DNA of 64,000 nt from JAIQFF01 sp963788505 (GCA_963788505.1 CAWBGY010000009.1:558001-622000), one strand, 5' to 3'. Positions 8,336-20,169 are shown, numbered from the stretch's first letter. Numbers and translations: made by a program. Notes: a model not told the origin generated them from the sequence alone.

Positions 8336-10315
8336 TTAAGTGGAGGCTGCGGCTCGAGCGGAAGCTGGCGTGTCCAGAACTTCTCTGATCTTGCGCGCCA
8401 GGGCTTTAAGGGAGAAAGGCTTTTGCAGGAAACGTATGGTCACATCGATCTCACCATGGCGTTGAACCGTGGATTCGGCATAGCCGGAAACGAACAGCAC
8501 TCTCATGTCGGGCCGCTCGGAGGCTAACTCCCCGGCTAGCCTCGCACCGCCCATCTGGGGCATGACTACATCGGTGATCATCAAGTGGATCGGTCCTTTG
8601 TACTCTCTTGCGATGGCCAGGGCCTCCGTCCCGTTCGTGGCTTCAAGGACAATATAGCCGTTCAGGGTAAGAAACTCGCGAGTGGACTGCCGGACCGCCG
8701 CTTCATCTTCCGCCAGCAGCAAAGTCTCGCAGCCGCCACGGCAGGCTTCCACCGGCTGGAGAGGGGGCGGCACGCTTTTGGTTTCCCGCGCCCGAGGCCA
8801 GTACATTTTGAAAGTCGTTCCCAAACCCACCTCGCTGTATACCCAGATGAACCCGCCATTTTGTTTCACAATGCCATACACGGTGGCCAGGCCCAGCCCG
8901 GTGCCCTTGCCTTCCTCCTTGGTCGTGTAAAAGGGCTCGAAAATGTGTGACAGATGCTCAGGCGCGATTCCCTGGCCGGAGTCGGTAACCGCCAGCAGAA
9001 CGTAATCTCCAGGAGGGACGATCGAATGCCCCTGGACATATGCGTCGTCGAGTTGCACGCTGGCGCTTTCGATCAGCAGCCTGCCGCCCTTGGGCATGGC
9101 ATCACGGGCGTTGGCTGCAAGATTCATCAGCACCTGCTCAATCTGTACCGGATCGGCCTTGATTTTGCCCAGTTCCGCCCCTGGGGCAAACACCAGTTCG
9201 ATATCTTCTCCCAAAAGACGAGGCAACATTTTGTTGATGTCCTCAATGATCAGGTTCAGATCGAGGAGTTGCAGGGTTTGCATCTGCTTGCGTCCGAAGG
9301 CCAGCAATTGCCGGGTCAGCTCGGCAGCGCGGCGCGAGGCCTTTTGGATCTCGTTCACGTTGCGGCACAAGGGATGCTGGGGGGCCAGCGAATCCAGCAT
9401 CAGCTCGGCATAGGAACTGATGACCATCAGGAGATTATTGAAATCATGCGCCACTCCTCCCGCCAGCCTCCCAATCGCGTCCATCTTTTGCGCCTGCTGA
9501 AGCTGATTTTCCAGCCGGCGCCGGTCCGTAATGTCGCGATCGTTGGAGATAAAGTGAGTGATCCTGCCCTCGCTGTCACGGAGAGGGGTAATGGTTTTCT
9601 CAGCGACAAAAGTCTCCCCATTTTTCTTGCGGTTGACCATGATGCAGCGAAAAACGTTGCCCAGGAGAATGGTTTGCCACAGCTCTTTGTAGACCTCCGA
9701 GCTCTGGTGGCCTGATTTCAGGACACGCGGGGTTTGGCCCGTCAATTCCGCGGGAGAGTAGCCGGTGAGCAGCTCGAAGGCCGGGTTCACGTACTCGATG
9801 ATCCCCTCACGGTCGGTAATCATGACCAGGTCCGCCGATTGCTCCACCGCGCGCCATAGTTTTCGGAGCGTGTCCTCCGCTTTCTGGCGCTGCCGTTCTT
9901 TGGAATACACATCGAGCGCGTGACGGATGGTGCCGGCAATGGCGTCCTTATCGGCATCCCCGGTCGTTGTCTCGGCCAACTCGCGGGCGCGAGCTTTCAG
10001 TGCAGTGTCCACGGCGGCTTCGTCCATGTGGTCGCTGAGAAAAATTACCGGCGCGCCAGGGCGGCTTCGGCGCAACTCGTGCAGCAGGCGCAAGGCTGCG
10101 CCATCGTCCGAATTGTATTCGCATAACAACAGATCGTAAGGCGTCTGGCTCAGGCGCGCCAGCGCTTCCTCGGTAGTTTGCGCGACGTCCATGCCCAGGT
10201 GTCCATTGCCGCTGCGGGTCAGAAGGTCGCGTAGATACCCGAAGTCCTCGCTGTTTCCCACCAGCAAGAGTTGCATCGGCGTACTGCTGACGGCGGCTTC
10301 TCTCGTGCTTTCCAT
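8336..10315 (-). CDS. Hybrid sensor histidine kinase with degenerate N-terminal receiver
   Basis: A 659-residue soluble protein. It has a receiver-like domain (about 14-135), a PAS domain (about 150-265), HisKA with phospho-acceptor His290 in GGVAHDFNN, HATPase_c (about 390-520, with a GKGTGLGLATVYG lid), and a C-terminal receiver with Asp582 (MITDVVMPQ) and Lys632 (LQKPFS). The first receiver carries Glu66 where the phospho-Asp should be and has no clear conserved Lys, so it is a pseudo-receiver that may bind or respond without phosphorylation. There are no membrane segments, so the input is cytosolic, through PAS. No response regulator or output gene adjoins it, and the phosphorelay target is unknown. 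Confidence 0.92.
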   Translation of the reverse strand: MESTREAAVSSTPMQLLLVGNSEDFGYLRDLLTRSGNGHLGMDVAQTTEEALARLSQTPYDLLLCEYNSDDGAALRLLHELRRSRPGAPVIFLSDHMDEAAVDTALKARARELAETTTGDADKDAIAGTIRHALDVYSKERQRQKAEDTLRKLWRAVEQSADLVMITDREGIIEYVNPAFELLTGYSPAELTGQTPRVLKSGHQSSEVYKELWQTILLGNVFRCIMVNRKKNGETFVAEKTITPLRDSEGRITHFISNDRDITDRRRLENQLQQAQKMDAIGRLAGGVAHDFNNLLMVISSYAELMLDSLAPQHPLCRNVNEIQKASRRAAELTRQLLAFGRKQMQTLQLLDLNLIIEDINKMLPRLLGEDIELVFAPGAELGKIKADPVQIEQVLMNLAANARDAMPKGGRLLIESASVQLDDAYVQGHSIVPPGDYVLLAVTDSGQGIAPEHLSHIFEPFYTTKEEGKGTGLGLATVYGIVKQNGGFIWVYSEVGLGTTFKMYWPRARETKSVPPPLQPVEACRGGCETLLLAEDEAAVRQSTREFLTLNGYIVLEATNGTEALAIAREYKGPIHLMITDVVMPQMGGARLAGELASERPDMRVLFVSGYAESTVQRHGEIDVTIRFLQKPFSLKALARKIREVLDTPASARAAAST

Positions 10316-10550
10316 GCGTGGCTTTTGCTGTGGCTACGGTTGTTACATCGGAGTTCGGCTGCCTGGGCATGGCGAGTGGAGAAGAAGTTACGGACAGAAG
10401 GTGAAATCGGCATATCAAATCGGGAAGCCTTCAATTTCGGGACATTAAGTCAAAACTGTTCAACCTACTGAGCCTCGGGTTCGTCCGGCCGTCGAATACA
10501 CGCCAGCCACGTCCCGGTTAGACTGATATTCGGCTAGCTGGCCAGCGACG

Positions 10551-11711
10551 ATGGAAACCACCTTCTTCAGGGATCTCGCCTATGTCTTCGGTGCCGCGGT
10601 TGTGGGCGGCGGTGTGGCTCGGGCGCTGCGGCAGCCTCTGATTCTGGGGTACGTGCTCGGCGGATTCCTGATTGGACCCTTTACTCCTGGCCCAACCCTG
10701 TCGGAGGTTCACCAGTTCGAAACTCTGGCCGAAATTGGGGTCATCCTGCTGATGTACTCGATCGGCCTGGAATTTTCGTTCAGCGAGTTGCTGCAGGTGA
10801 AGTGGGTGGCGGTGTTTGGCGGGCCCCTGGGCATCTTGATGTCGGTCGCGCTGGGCGTCTCCGTGGGGTGGTGGCTGGGCTGGAGCACAACCCAGGGAAT
10901 CGCGGTGGGCGCGATTGTTTCTGTGGCCAGCACCATGGTGCTCTCCCGGATGTTGTCGGATCGCGGCGAATTGCGCTCGCCGCACGGCCACGTCATGATC
11001 GGCATAACTCTGGTTGAAGACCTCGCGGTGGTGGCTTTGACCGTTCTGCTTCCTTCCCTTAATAATCTGACGGGAGGCCACTTCCTTGCATTAGGGATCG
11101 CTGTAGGCAAGGCCCTGCTGATATTGACCCCGGTCATGTTCCTGGCCGCGAAGCTGGTGCCACCCCTGATGAAACGAGTGGGCCGCGCTGGCAATGAGGA
11201 ACTCTACCTGCTCGTAGTGTTGGCCTTGGGGTTTGCCACGGCTGCGGTCACACAGGCGGTAGGGTTGTCCCTGGCGCTGGGAGCGTTTTTGGCCGGCCTG
11301 ATCGTCAGTGAGTCTGGGATGACCCGCCGGATGCTGGACAAGTTGCTGCCCTTGCGCGACGCTTTTGTGGCCCTGTTTTTTGTCACGATTGGCGCCCTGG
11401 TGGACCCGCGCATCCTGATCTCGAAACCTTCCTTGTGGGGCACGATCGTGATTCTAACCATGCTGGGCAAGTTTGTAATTTGGACCGCAGTTGTCTGGCT
11501 GTTTCGCTATCCTCCGCGAACTGCCGTGCTGGTGGGCCTGGGACTTACGCAGATCGGTGAGTTTTCCTACGTCCTGGTCCGGGTGGCCCGCGACGCCCAG
11601 TTGGTCACTGACGATATTTATCACGCCATTCTGGCCGGTTCCGTCATCACCATCCTGCTGAATGGCCTGTTGATGAAAGCGCTGCCCAAAACAGCAACGC
11701 CAGTGGCCTAG
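10551..11711 (+). CDS. CPA2-family cation:proton antiporter (KefB-like), membrane domain only
   Basis: A 386-residue integral membrane protein with about 12 predicted helices: Na+/H+ exchanger family CPA2, exchanging K+ or Na+ for protons. Typical segments are LILGYVLGGFLIGP, ETLAEIGVILLMYSIGLEFSF and the core ALGAFLAGLIVSES, followed by FFVTIGALVDP. It stops after the transmembrane domain, so the cytosolic TrkA-N/RCK gating module found in full KefB/KefC/YbaL is absent. It begins at the ATG at 10551; the 235 nt upstream show nothing I can name. It ends 78 nt before sucA in the same direction. Ion specificity cannot be decided. Confidence 0.9.
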   Translation: METTFFRDLAYVFGAAVVGGGVARALRQPLILGYVLGGFLIGPFTPGPTLSEVHQFETLAEIGVILLMYSIGLEFSFSELLQVKWVAVFGGPLGILMSVALGVSVGWWLGWSTTQGIAVGAIVSVASTMVLSRMLSDRGELRSPHGHVMIGITLVEDLAVVALTVLLPSLNNLTGGHFLALGIAVGKALLILTPVMFLAAKLVPPLMKRVGRAGNEELYLLVVLALGFATAAVTQAVGLSLALGAFLAGLIVSESGMTRRMLDKLLPLRDAFVALFFVTIGALVDPRILISKPSLWGTIVILTMLGKFVIWTAVVWLFRYPPRTAVLVGLGLTQIGEFSYVLVRVARDAQLVTDDIYHAILAGSVITILLNGLLMKALPKTATPVA

Positions 11712-11789
11712 AAACCGCGGTCCCCGTTGCTGCTTCTGGGGGGAATCCAGCACGTTTCCCGTCGCATCCGTTATTCTAGTATCAGACAT

Positions 11790-14288
<2,499 letters not shown>

Positions 14289-14290
14289 AT

Positions 14291-14330
14291 GCGGAAGGGC
14301 CGGTCTAGGGGGATGTTACCCTTCCGCTTT
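14291..14330 (+). terminator. Candidate terminator after sucA
   Basis: Perfect 9-bp stem gcggaaggg (14291-14299) / cccttccgc (14319-14327), 19-nt loop, followed by only three T residues. It begins 3 nt after the sucA stop and ends 8 nt before the next ATG. Confidence 0.45.
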
Positions 14331-14337
14331 GACTTCG

Positions 14338-16446
14338 ATGCCACGCCGCTCACGAACTCAAGTCCTATATCTCGCCATCGACACCGGCGGTACCTTTACC
14401 GACTGCGTCTGGGTGGAGCGCGGGCAGGTCCGCATGCTCAAGGTCTTCTCCACACCGGCCGACCCTTCCCGGGCCATTGTCGACGCGCTGCAAAAGATCG
14501 GACTGCCTGGCCCGGTGGTTATTCTGCATGGCACTACTGTGGGCACGAACACTTTGTTGCAGCGTAAGGGCGCGCGGGTGGCTCTGGTTACCACCGCCGG
14601 TTTTGAAGACGCCATCGAGATCGGCCGTCAGAACCGTCCCAAGCTTTACGACTTCTTTTTCGATCGTGTGGAACCTCTGGTTACCGCAGACTTACGCTTC
14701 GGCGTCGACGAGCGCACGGCCAGCGACGGTGAGATCATCCGGTCTCCGACGCGGCAGGACTTGCAGTCTCTATCACGGAAACTTCGGCGGAAACATCCCG
14801 AGGCAATTGCCGTCTCATTGCTCTTCTCGTTCGCCAATCCGGCGACTGAGAACGCCGTGGCTCGAGCTCTCGACAAGCTGGGCCTGCCGCTATCGGTCTC
14901 GCACCGGATTCTTCCCGAGTTCCGCGAATACGAACGCACTAGCACGGTAGTCGTGAACGCTTACCTGCAGCCGGTAATGCAACATTATCTTCAGAAACTC
15001 GATCACCGGGCGCGAGGCTCATCGTCATCCGGCGCGGCGCGGTCCCGTATCTTCGTCATGCAATCGAGCGGCGGGATTACCGCTCTCAGTTCCGCTGCCC
15101 GTGAACCCGTGCGCACCGTGCTCTCCGGGCCGGCAGGCGGAGTCGTAGGCGCGGCCGCCATGGCGCGCCGCAGCGGCTTCGAACGAATCATCTCATTTGA
15201 TATGGGCGGCACTTCGACCGACGTGGCCCTGGTCGACGGTGAAGCCCGGGCCAGCAGCCAGGCTGAGATCGCTGGCTTCCCCGTCGGCGTGCCCATGCTC
15301 GACATACATACCGTAGGCGCCGGCGGAGGCTCCATCGCTCGTTTCGACGCGGGCGGGGCCCTGCGCGTCGGTCCCGAATCCGCCGGAGCCGATCCCGGTC
15401 CCATCTGCTACGGTCGCGGGACTCAGCCTACGGTCACCGACGCCAATCTGCTTCTTGGCCGTTTGCAACCGCGCCACTTTCTTGGCGGAGAGTTCAGGCT
15501 GGATCTCGAACGCACCCGCCGATTGGTCGCCGAATGGCTCAGGCGGCACCGATCAGAGTTTAGGCTGGAACAATTTGCCGCTGGAATCGTCCGCGTGGTC
15601 AACGCCACCATGGAGAAGGCCATACGCGTCGTCTCCATCGAGCGCGGCCACGATCCGCGAGAGTTCGCGCTGGTGGCCTTTGGCGGTGCTGGCGGTCTCC
15701 ACACCTGCGAACTGGCGGAAGCGCTCAGCATCCCGCGAGTGATTGTTCCCGCGCTGCCCGGCGCACTTTCTGCTTTCGGCATCCTCGTCAGCGACGTGGT
15801 GAAGGACTATTCGCGCACCGTGCTCTGGCGAGTTGCAGACAAACTTCCTATCGAGCGACTGGAACGCGAGTTCGCTGCTTTATGCCGCCGTGCCGAAGCA
15901 GATTTCCGGGATGAGAAATGGATCGGTACGATCCGGCACCAGCCGAGCGTCGATGTTCGCTATCGCGGTCAGGGCTACGAACTGAACGTTCCCTACACGC
16001 GAAAGGTGATCCAGGATTTCCGCAACCAGCACCAGCGCCGTTATGGCTACGACTATCCCGCGCGTGAGGTGGAACTGGTGACGCTGCGCTTGCGCGCCAC
16101 AATCAAGTCGCAGCAGGCAAATATGCTCAAGGGAACCACGGGCCACGTAGGGACGGGCGCCCTCGCCCGTCCAGGCCGGGCAAGACCCGGCAACGTTTTG
16201 CCAGACCGGGCCGCGGTGTTCTTCTCGGGAAAGAAGTTCGCAGTGAAGGTCGTGTCCCGTGACGCATTGCCGCCCGGGAAGAAGCACTCCGGTCCAGCCG
16301 TAATCACGGAGTACAGCGCGACCACGGTGGTCCCTCCGGGCATGACTTTCCGGAAAGATCGCTCCGGAAATCTGATCATCGAGATCGGGAGATCCTCTGG
16401 AAATTCTCAGGCCGGTCGCCCTGCGCGCCCGATCCCTCGAGACTGA
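14338..16446 (+). CDS. Hydantoinase/oxoprolinase family protein (HyuA-like)
   Basis: A 702-residue member of the HyuA/5-oxoprolinase A family, which hydrolyses cyclic amides (hydantoins, 5-oxoproline) or related substrates with ATP. The N-terminal ASKHA-like motif AIDTGGTFTD lies at about residues 10-20. The second motif SFDMGGTSTDVALVDG (about 285-300) and AVGAGGGSI-like glycines follow, with a C-terminal beta-rich domain. I take the ATG at 14338 rather than the in-frame TTG at 14329. No HyuB subunit gene follows, so it may act alone or with a distant partner. Residues about 600-620 (GTGALARPGRARPG) are encoded by a GC palindrome inserted in frame and are absent from what I recall of the family. 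Confidence 0.88.
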   Translation: MPRRSRTQVLYLAIDTGGTFTDCVWVERGQVRMLKVFSTPADPSRAIVDALQKIGLPGPVVILHGTTVGTNTLLQRKGARVALVTTAGFEDAIEIGRQNRPKLYDFFFDRVEPLVTADLRFGVDERTASDGEIIRSPTRQDLQSLSRKLRRKHPEAIAVSLLFSFANPATENAVARALDKLGLPLSVSHRILPEFREYERTSTVVVNAYLQPVMQHYLQKLDHRARGSSSSGAARSRIFVMQSSGGITALSSAAREPVRTVLSGPAGGVVGAAAMARRSGFERIISFDMGGTSTDVALVDGEARASSQAEIAGFPVGVPMLDIHTVGAGGGSIARFDAGGALRVGPESAGADPGPICYGRGTQPTVTDANLLLGRLQPRHFLGGEFRLDLERTRRLVAEWLRRHRSEFRLEQFAAGIVRVVNATMEKAIRVVSIERGHDPREFALVAFGGAGGLHTCELAEALSIPRVIVPALPGALSAFGILVSDVVKDYSRTVLWRVADKLPIERLEREFAALCRRAEADFRDEKWIGTIRHQPSVDVRYRGQGYELNVPYTRKVIQDFRNQHQRRYGYDYPAREVELVTLRLRATIKSQQANMLKGTTGHVGTGALARPGRARPGNVLPDRAAVFFSGKKFAVKVVSRDALPPGKKHSGPAVITEYSATTVVPPGMTFRKDRSGNLIIEIGRSSGNSQAGRPARPIPRD
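16151..16191 (+). repeat. GC palindromes inside the HyuA-like CDS
   Basis: The first hairpin is ggacgggcg (16151-16159) / cgcccgtcc (16164-16172), loop ccct. A second is gccggg/cccggc (16175-16180/16186-16191). The first is the reverse-oriented form of the palindrome at 5835 and 35462. It is translated as T-G-A-L-A-R-P without breaking the frame. Confidence 0.7.
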
Positions 16447-16522
16447 AGTCTCTCAGAATGACGCCCGGATAGAGGAAAATAGGCCGATTCCGCAAGACTA
16501 GGTCTCCCGCAGGCCAGCCCGC

Positions 16523-16528
16523 TACAAT
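16523..16528 (+). promoter_or_regulatory. -10 box of phoB-type regulator, possible leaderless start
   Basis: TACAAT ends 6 nt before the ATG at 16535. A transcript started at the usual distance would begin at or next to the A of ATG, so the message is probably leaderless. No convincing -35 box is visible. Confidence 0.5.
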
Positions 16529-16534
16529 ACCCCC

Positions 16535-17227
16535 ATGAAATCCAGCATCTTTGTGGTCGAAGACGATCCGGATATTTCCCGCCTGGTACGGCACCATCTG
16601 GAGGCGGACGGATTCGCGGTGAAAGTGTTCTCTACCGGAAACACGGTCATCGCCGAATCCGAACGGCAGCGGCCGGCGCTGTTCATTCTCGACATTATGG
16701 TTCCGGGCAAAGATGGTCTGGAGCTTTGCCGTCAGATCAGACAGATTCCGGCGCTGGCGCCAACTCCGGTGATCTTCCTGACCGCGAAGAGCGGCGAGGC
16801 CGACCGCATTCTCGGCCTGGAACTGGGCGCCGATGATTACATTCCCAAACCGTTCAGTCCGCGTGAACTGGTGGCTCGGGTCAAGGCCGTGCTACGCCGT
16901 TTCGAACGGCCCTTGTCCCAGGCGCCAGTGAAGATCGGTGATATCGAAATCGATCCTGGCGCCATGACCCTGGCGGTGCGCGGCAACCTGGTGACCACGA
17001 CCGCCACTGAGTTCCGCCTGCTCGATTATTTCGCGCGTCACATCGGCCGGGTGTTTACCCGCGACCAGTTGCTCGATTCTGTCTGGCGGGACACCGCTTA
17101 CGTCACTCCACGTTCCGTGGATGTGTACGTGCGCCGCATTCGCGAAAAAATCGAACCCGATCCCGAGAGCCCGCGTTATCTCAAGACCGTGCGGGGGGCG
17201 GGTTACCGGTTCGAGGCCCCGAAGTGA
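16535..17227 (+). CDS. phoB: OmpR/PhoB-family response regulator
   Basis: A 230-residue two-component regulator. The receiver domain spans residues 1-120 with acidic pair E9/D10-D11 (VVEDDPD), phospho-acceptor Asp53 (FILDIMVPGKDG), Thr in FLTAKS and Lys in PKPFSP. The winged-helix DNA-binding domain at about 132-228 includes TATEFRLLDYF and VDVYVRRIREKIEPDP. Its stop overlaps the start of the kinase gene by 4 nt, giving translational coupling. The order regulator-kinase-PhoU points to phosphate signalling (PhoB), which is an inference from neighbours; the receiver alone does not prove it. Confidence 0.88.
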   Translation: MKSSIFVVEDDPDISRLVRHHLEADGFAVKVFSTGNTVIAESERQRPALFILDIMVPGKDGLELCRQIRQIPALAPTPVIFLTAKSGEADRILGLELGADDYIPKPFSPRELVARVKAVLRRFERPLSQAPVKIGDIEIDPGAMTLAVRGNLVTTTATEFRLLDYFARHIGRVFTRDQLLDSVWRDTAYVTPRSVDVYVRRIREKIEPDPESPRYLKTVRGAGYRFEAPK

Positions 17228-18543
17228 GGAATCGGATATTCCTTAAATTGATGGCGGTGTTCGCCCTGGTGATTGGGGCGGCCACGTTGACCTTCGACTT
17301 TTCGGTCCATCACGCTTGGAAAGGCGCCTTACTGTCGTTCGTGGTGGCGCTCGTGGTCTCTGCCCTCGCTGCCCGGTCCACGGCGCACCGCCTGCAGCGC
17401 ATCGTGCGGTTTGCCGACCGGGTTGCTGCCGGAGACCTCTCCGCCCGCATCGAGGAGCCATTGGGAGACGAAATCGGGCAGGTGGCCACCTCACTCGACA
17501 AGACTGCCCGCCATCTGCAAGAAAGCTTTTCCGAGCTGCAGACCAGCCAGCGCCAGCTCGAAACCCTGCTCAACAGCATGGAGGATGCGGTCATCGCGGT
17601 CAGCGCGGATGATCGCGTGCAGTGGGCGAACCAGACCATGGACAAACTGGTTCCCCAACGTACCCGCAAGAACGCGCCCCTGGTCGAAACCGTTCGCGAC
17701 CCCGATTTCCTGACTGCGGTGCGGGGCGCGAATGAAGCGCGAAGAGTGTTTACCGCGCGGGCCGCCTCCATTGTTCCGGGCCGCACCTTTGACGTGACCG
17801 CCGCTCCCATGCCCGGGGGCGGCGCCGTAGCCGTGCTGCGCGACCTCACCGAGACGGAACGTATCGAGAAGACGCGCCGCGATTTTATTGCCAACGTGTC
17901 GCACGAGCTACGCACACCGCTGACTTCGATTCAGGGCTACACCGAAACCTTGCTGGATAGCGCGCCGGACAGCGATCATGCCCGGGAGTTTCTCGATATC
18001 ATTCGCAAGAGCGCTCTGCGCATGTCGCGCCTGACTGAAGATCTGCTCACCCTGGCGAGGGTGGAATCAGGGGAACAACGCTTCGACATCCAACCCAGCT
18101 CGCCGGCTGACCTCCTGCAGGAAGCGGTGCAGAGTTTTCGCGAGATCGCGCGGGCGCAAAATATCGAATTAAAGGTCGAGGACAATGCGGTTGTCCAGGT
18201 TGGCGCTGATCCCGAGGCAATCCATCAGGTCTTCTCCAATCTTGTGGACAACGCGCTGAAATATGCTGCATCGGGTGGCCGGATTGTGCTGGGAGCACGA
18301 CCCATCGCAGAGGGCGTCGAATTTTATGTACAGGATTTCGGTCCCGGCATTCCCTCCGAGCACTTGCCTCGCCTGTTCGAGCGCTTCTACCGGGTGGACA
18401 AGGCGCGCTCCCGTGAATCCGGCGGGACCGGACTGGGGCTGGCCATCGCCAAACATATCGTCCTGGCTCATGGCGGCTCCATTCGCGCCCGAAGTGAGCT
18501 TAATCACGGTTCGACTTTCCTGTTCACCCTGCCCCTGGCCTAG
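17224..18543 (+). CDS. phoR: PhoR/VicK-type sensor histidine kinase
   Basis: A 439-residue membrane kinase. Two N-terminal helices (about 5-25 and 33-50) have hardly any periplasmic loop, as in PhoR. A HAMP linker (about 52-105), a PAS domain (about 110-205), HisKA with His227 in FIANVSHELRTPLTS, and HATPase_c with the N box, DFGPGIP and GGTGLGLAIAKH follow. It starts at the GTG at 17224, overlapping the regulator stop (GTGA). The lack of an extracellular sensor domain fits sensing through a partner (the Pst transporter/PhoU), and phoU lies 200 nt downstream. No pst genes are in the window. Confidence 0.88.
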   Translation: MRNRIFLKLMAVFALVIGAATLTFDFSVHHAWKGALLSFVVALVVSALAARSTAHRLQRIVRFADRVAAGDLSARIEEPLGDEIGQVATSLDKTARHLQESFSELQTSQRQLETLLNSMEDAVIAVSADDRVQWANQTMDKLVPQRTRKNAPLVETVRDPDFLTAVRGANEARRVFTARAASIVPGRTFDVTAAPMPGGGAVAVLRDLTETERIEKTRRDFIANVSHELRTPLTSIQGYTETLLDSAPDSDHAREFLDIIRKSALRMSRLTEDLLTLARVESGEQRFDIQPSSPADLLQEAVQSFREIARAQNIELKVEDNAVVQVGADPEAIHQVFSNLVDNALKYAASGGRIVLGARPIAEGVEFYVQDFGPGIPSEHLPRLFERFYRVDKARSRESGGTGLGLAIAKHIVLAHGGSIRARSELNHGSTFLFTLPLA

Positions 18544-18637
18544 AGAAGGGGACCCCGACAACCGTTCAATAGCAGCGTCCTTCGCAGCTTCAAGCTCCGC
18601 CGCGAACCGATAAATTTACGTCCTGTTAACCAAACCC

Positions 18638-18667
18638 TTGCAAAAACAACCTATGCTCCGGTATTGA
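18638..18667 (+). promoter_or_regulatory. Possible promoter upstream of phoU
   Basis: TTGCAA (18638-18643), 18-nt spacer, TATTGA (18662-18667). It lies 80 nt before the phoU start. No recognisable Pho box is present. Weak. Confidence 0.3.
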
Positions 18668-18746
18668 CCATCCACAGCAGCACAAGAGCAGGATCAGAGC
18701 GAGCGTGGCGCGGCCGGCTGGGGCCGCCTCCGGGAGGGGGTCGCGA

Positions 18747-19469
18747 GTGAGTACGGCCATTTTGAGAAGTCCGGAACCGAAATCTCCCTACGCCTACCTG
18801 GTGAAACGCACGATCGAGGCTTGCTGCGTTGCAAAGGAGGCCGCCGCCACCGCCGCCGAAGGTATTGCCACGGCATCCGTCCCTCTGTTGAACACCCTGC
18901 GGGATCGGGAAAAGGAGCTCGATCGCCTGGACATGGAAATCGACGCCGGCGTCACCGAGATCATCACGCAGGTCTCCGAATCGGAAGCGCGCGAGCTCCT
19001 GGCCTGCATGAAGTTCATGATCAGCCTGGAACGTATCGGTGACCTGCTGCTCAGTTTTGCCGGCAGCGCGCAAGCGGTTTGTTCCCGCCTCGATCCGCAA
19101 GACATTCGCGATCTCACGCACATGGCGACAGTGCTCGAGAAAATGCTGGCGGACGCCGGCACCGCTTTCTCCACCCGAGACGTCAAAAGAGCGGTGGATG
19201 TGTTGCGCGCTGACGCCGAGATCGACCGCCTGCGAAACCTCATCTTCCTCCGTCACATCGAAAACCCCGAGAACCTGGAGCGTCATGCAAGTTTGCAGGT
19301 CATTTTCATGACCCAATCCATCGAGCGGGCGGGCGATCACGCCAAGAATCTGGCCGAAGAGGTGTGCCATTTCGTCAGCGGCCACACCGTTCGGCATGTC
19401 CTGATGACCTACGACAAACCCATTGAACAGATGTTCCTCGATTGGCTGCGAGCCCGCGAAGAGCACTAA
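18747..19469 (+). CDS. phoU: PhoU-family phosphate signalling protein
   Basis: A 240-residue all-helical cytosolic protein made of two PhoU repeats (about 15-100 and 120-210). Metal-coordinating acidic clusters are visible in EKELDRLDMEIDAGVTEI and DAEIDRLRNLIF, and each repeat has the ERxxD pattern (SLERIGDLLLS; SIERAGDHAKNLAEE). It represses PhoR-dependent activation when phosphate is sufficient and damps Pst uptake. The GTG at 18747 is preferred, because ggaggggg at 18733-18740 is a good ribosome-binding site; the open frame extends to 18705. It follows phoB-phoR in the same direction. Confidence 0.88.
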   Translation: MSTAILRSPEPKSPYAYLVKRTIEACCVAKEAAATAAEGIATASVPLLNTLRDREKELDRLDMEIDAGVTEIITQVSESEARELLACMKFMISLERIGDLLLSFAGSAQAVCSRLDPQDIRDLTHMATVLEKMLADAGTAFSTRDVKRAVDVLRADAEIDRLRNLIFLRHIENPENLERHASLQVIFMTQSIERAGDHAKNLAEEVCHFVSGHTVRHVLMTYDKPIEQMFLDWLRAREEH

Positions 19470-19487
19470 CTCTTAGCCCGTACAGTG

Positions 19488-19514
19488 TTCCCCGTAGCTC
19501 GAAACTAGGGGGAA
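19488..19514 (+). terminator. Possible terminator after phoU
   Basis: Stem ttccccgtag / ctagggggaa (one mismatch) with a 7-nt loop ctcgaaa, 18 nt after the phoU stop. There is no U-tract, so it may be a rho-dependent or stabilising hairpin. Confidence 0.3.
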
Positions 19515-19669
19515 GACTTGTCCTAAGGGATGCAAAAACTTCCACCCCTTGGAATTTCGATCCGGCGTAAGTTGCAGCAAAATAGATGATCTGGGCGCTG
19601 GCATTTGCCGTGCTTTGCTGGAGTACGGATACCATCTGCTCAGTCCGAATCGAATTGGGAGGATGCGTT

Positions 19670-20014
19670 ATGAAGAAGAATCTCAGTTTGTTAGCCACCG
19701 TTGCCCTGGCGCTGGCATTGTCCCCAGCGGCTTTTGCACAGCAGGATCGATCTGCCCAGCCCGGCGCAAATGATCCACAAACCCAATCCACACTAGCCCC
19801 GGACGCTTCCGCTGATGCTCAAGCCCAGAACTCGTTTTCCGGCACCGTGGTCAGAGTGGCGAAGCGTTATGTGCTGAAGACCGACAACATGACCTATCAA
19901 CTGGATAACCAGGCGAAGGCCAGGCGTTTCAATGGCAAACAGGTAAACGTCAGTGGCACTCTGGACAAGCCGACCAGCCTGATCCGGGTGAGCGACATCC
20001 AACCCGCCTCGTAG
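19670..20014 (+). CDS. Small secreted protein, DUF5818-like
   Basis: A 114-residue exported protein. A clear Sec signal peptide covers residues 1-24 (MKKNLSLLATVALALALSPA...AFA), followed by a low-complexity Gln/Ala/Asp region (about 25-55). A small beta-rich domain of about 55 residues comes last (SGTVVRVAKRYVLKT...YQLDNQAKARRFNGKQVNVSGTLD). It matches my memory of DUF5818, a family abundant in Acidobacteriota and of unknown role in the periplasm or envelope. The ATG at 19670 with gggagga 7 nt upstream is the start; the frame extends to 19586 without a better signal. A strong hairpin follows 35 nt after the stop. Confidence 0.8.
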   Translation: MKKNLSLLATVALALALSPAAFAQQDRSAQPGANDPQTQSTLAPDASADAQAQNSFSGTVVRVAKRYVLKTDNMTYQLDNQAKARRFNGKQVNVSGTLDKPTSLIRVSDIQPAS

Positions 20015-20049
20015 CGCGCCCCTTATTTGCAGAGAGGACCGGAGCAAGG

Positions 20050-20082
20050 AAGGACCCATTTCCTCGGAAATGGGTCCTTTGG
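20050..20082 (+). terminator. Hairpin terminator after the DUF5818-like gene
   Basis: Perfect 14-bp stem aaggacccatttcc (20050-20063) / ggaaatgggtcctt (20066-20079) with a 2-nt formal loop, then a short T-rich tail (ttggtta). It is the most regular stem in this part of the window. Confidence 0.65.
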
Positions 20083-20169
20083 TTATCCCGAACCAGTCCT
20101 GTCCCCAATGTGACATCCGTCACAGCATAGGTTGGTCACTGCGATCTACACTCTCGCTACCCAAAGCCC

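Noticed and set aside
16141..16200. A frameshift or pseudogene in the HyuA-like gene at the palindrome
   Set aside because: The reading frame continues normally on both sides, with family motifs downstream. The palindrome adds residues but does not disrupt the gene.
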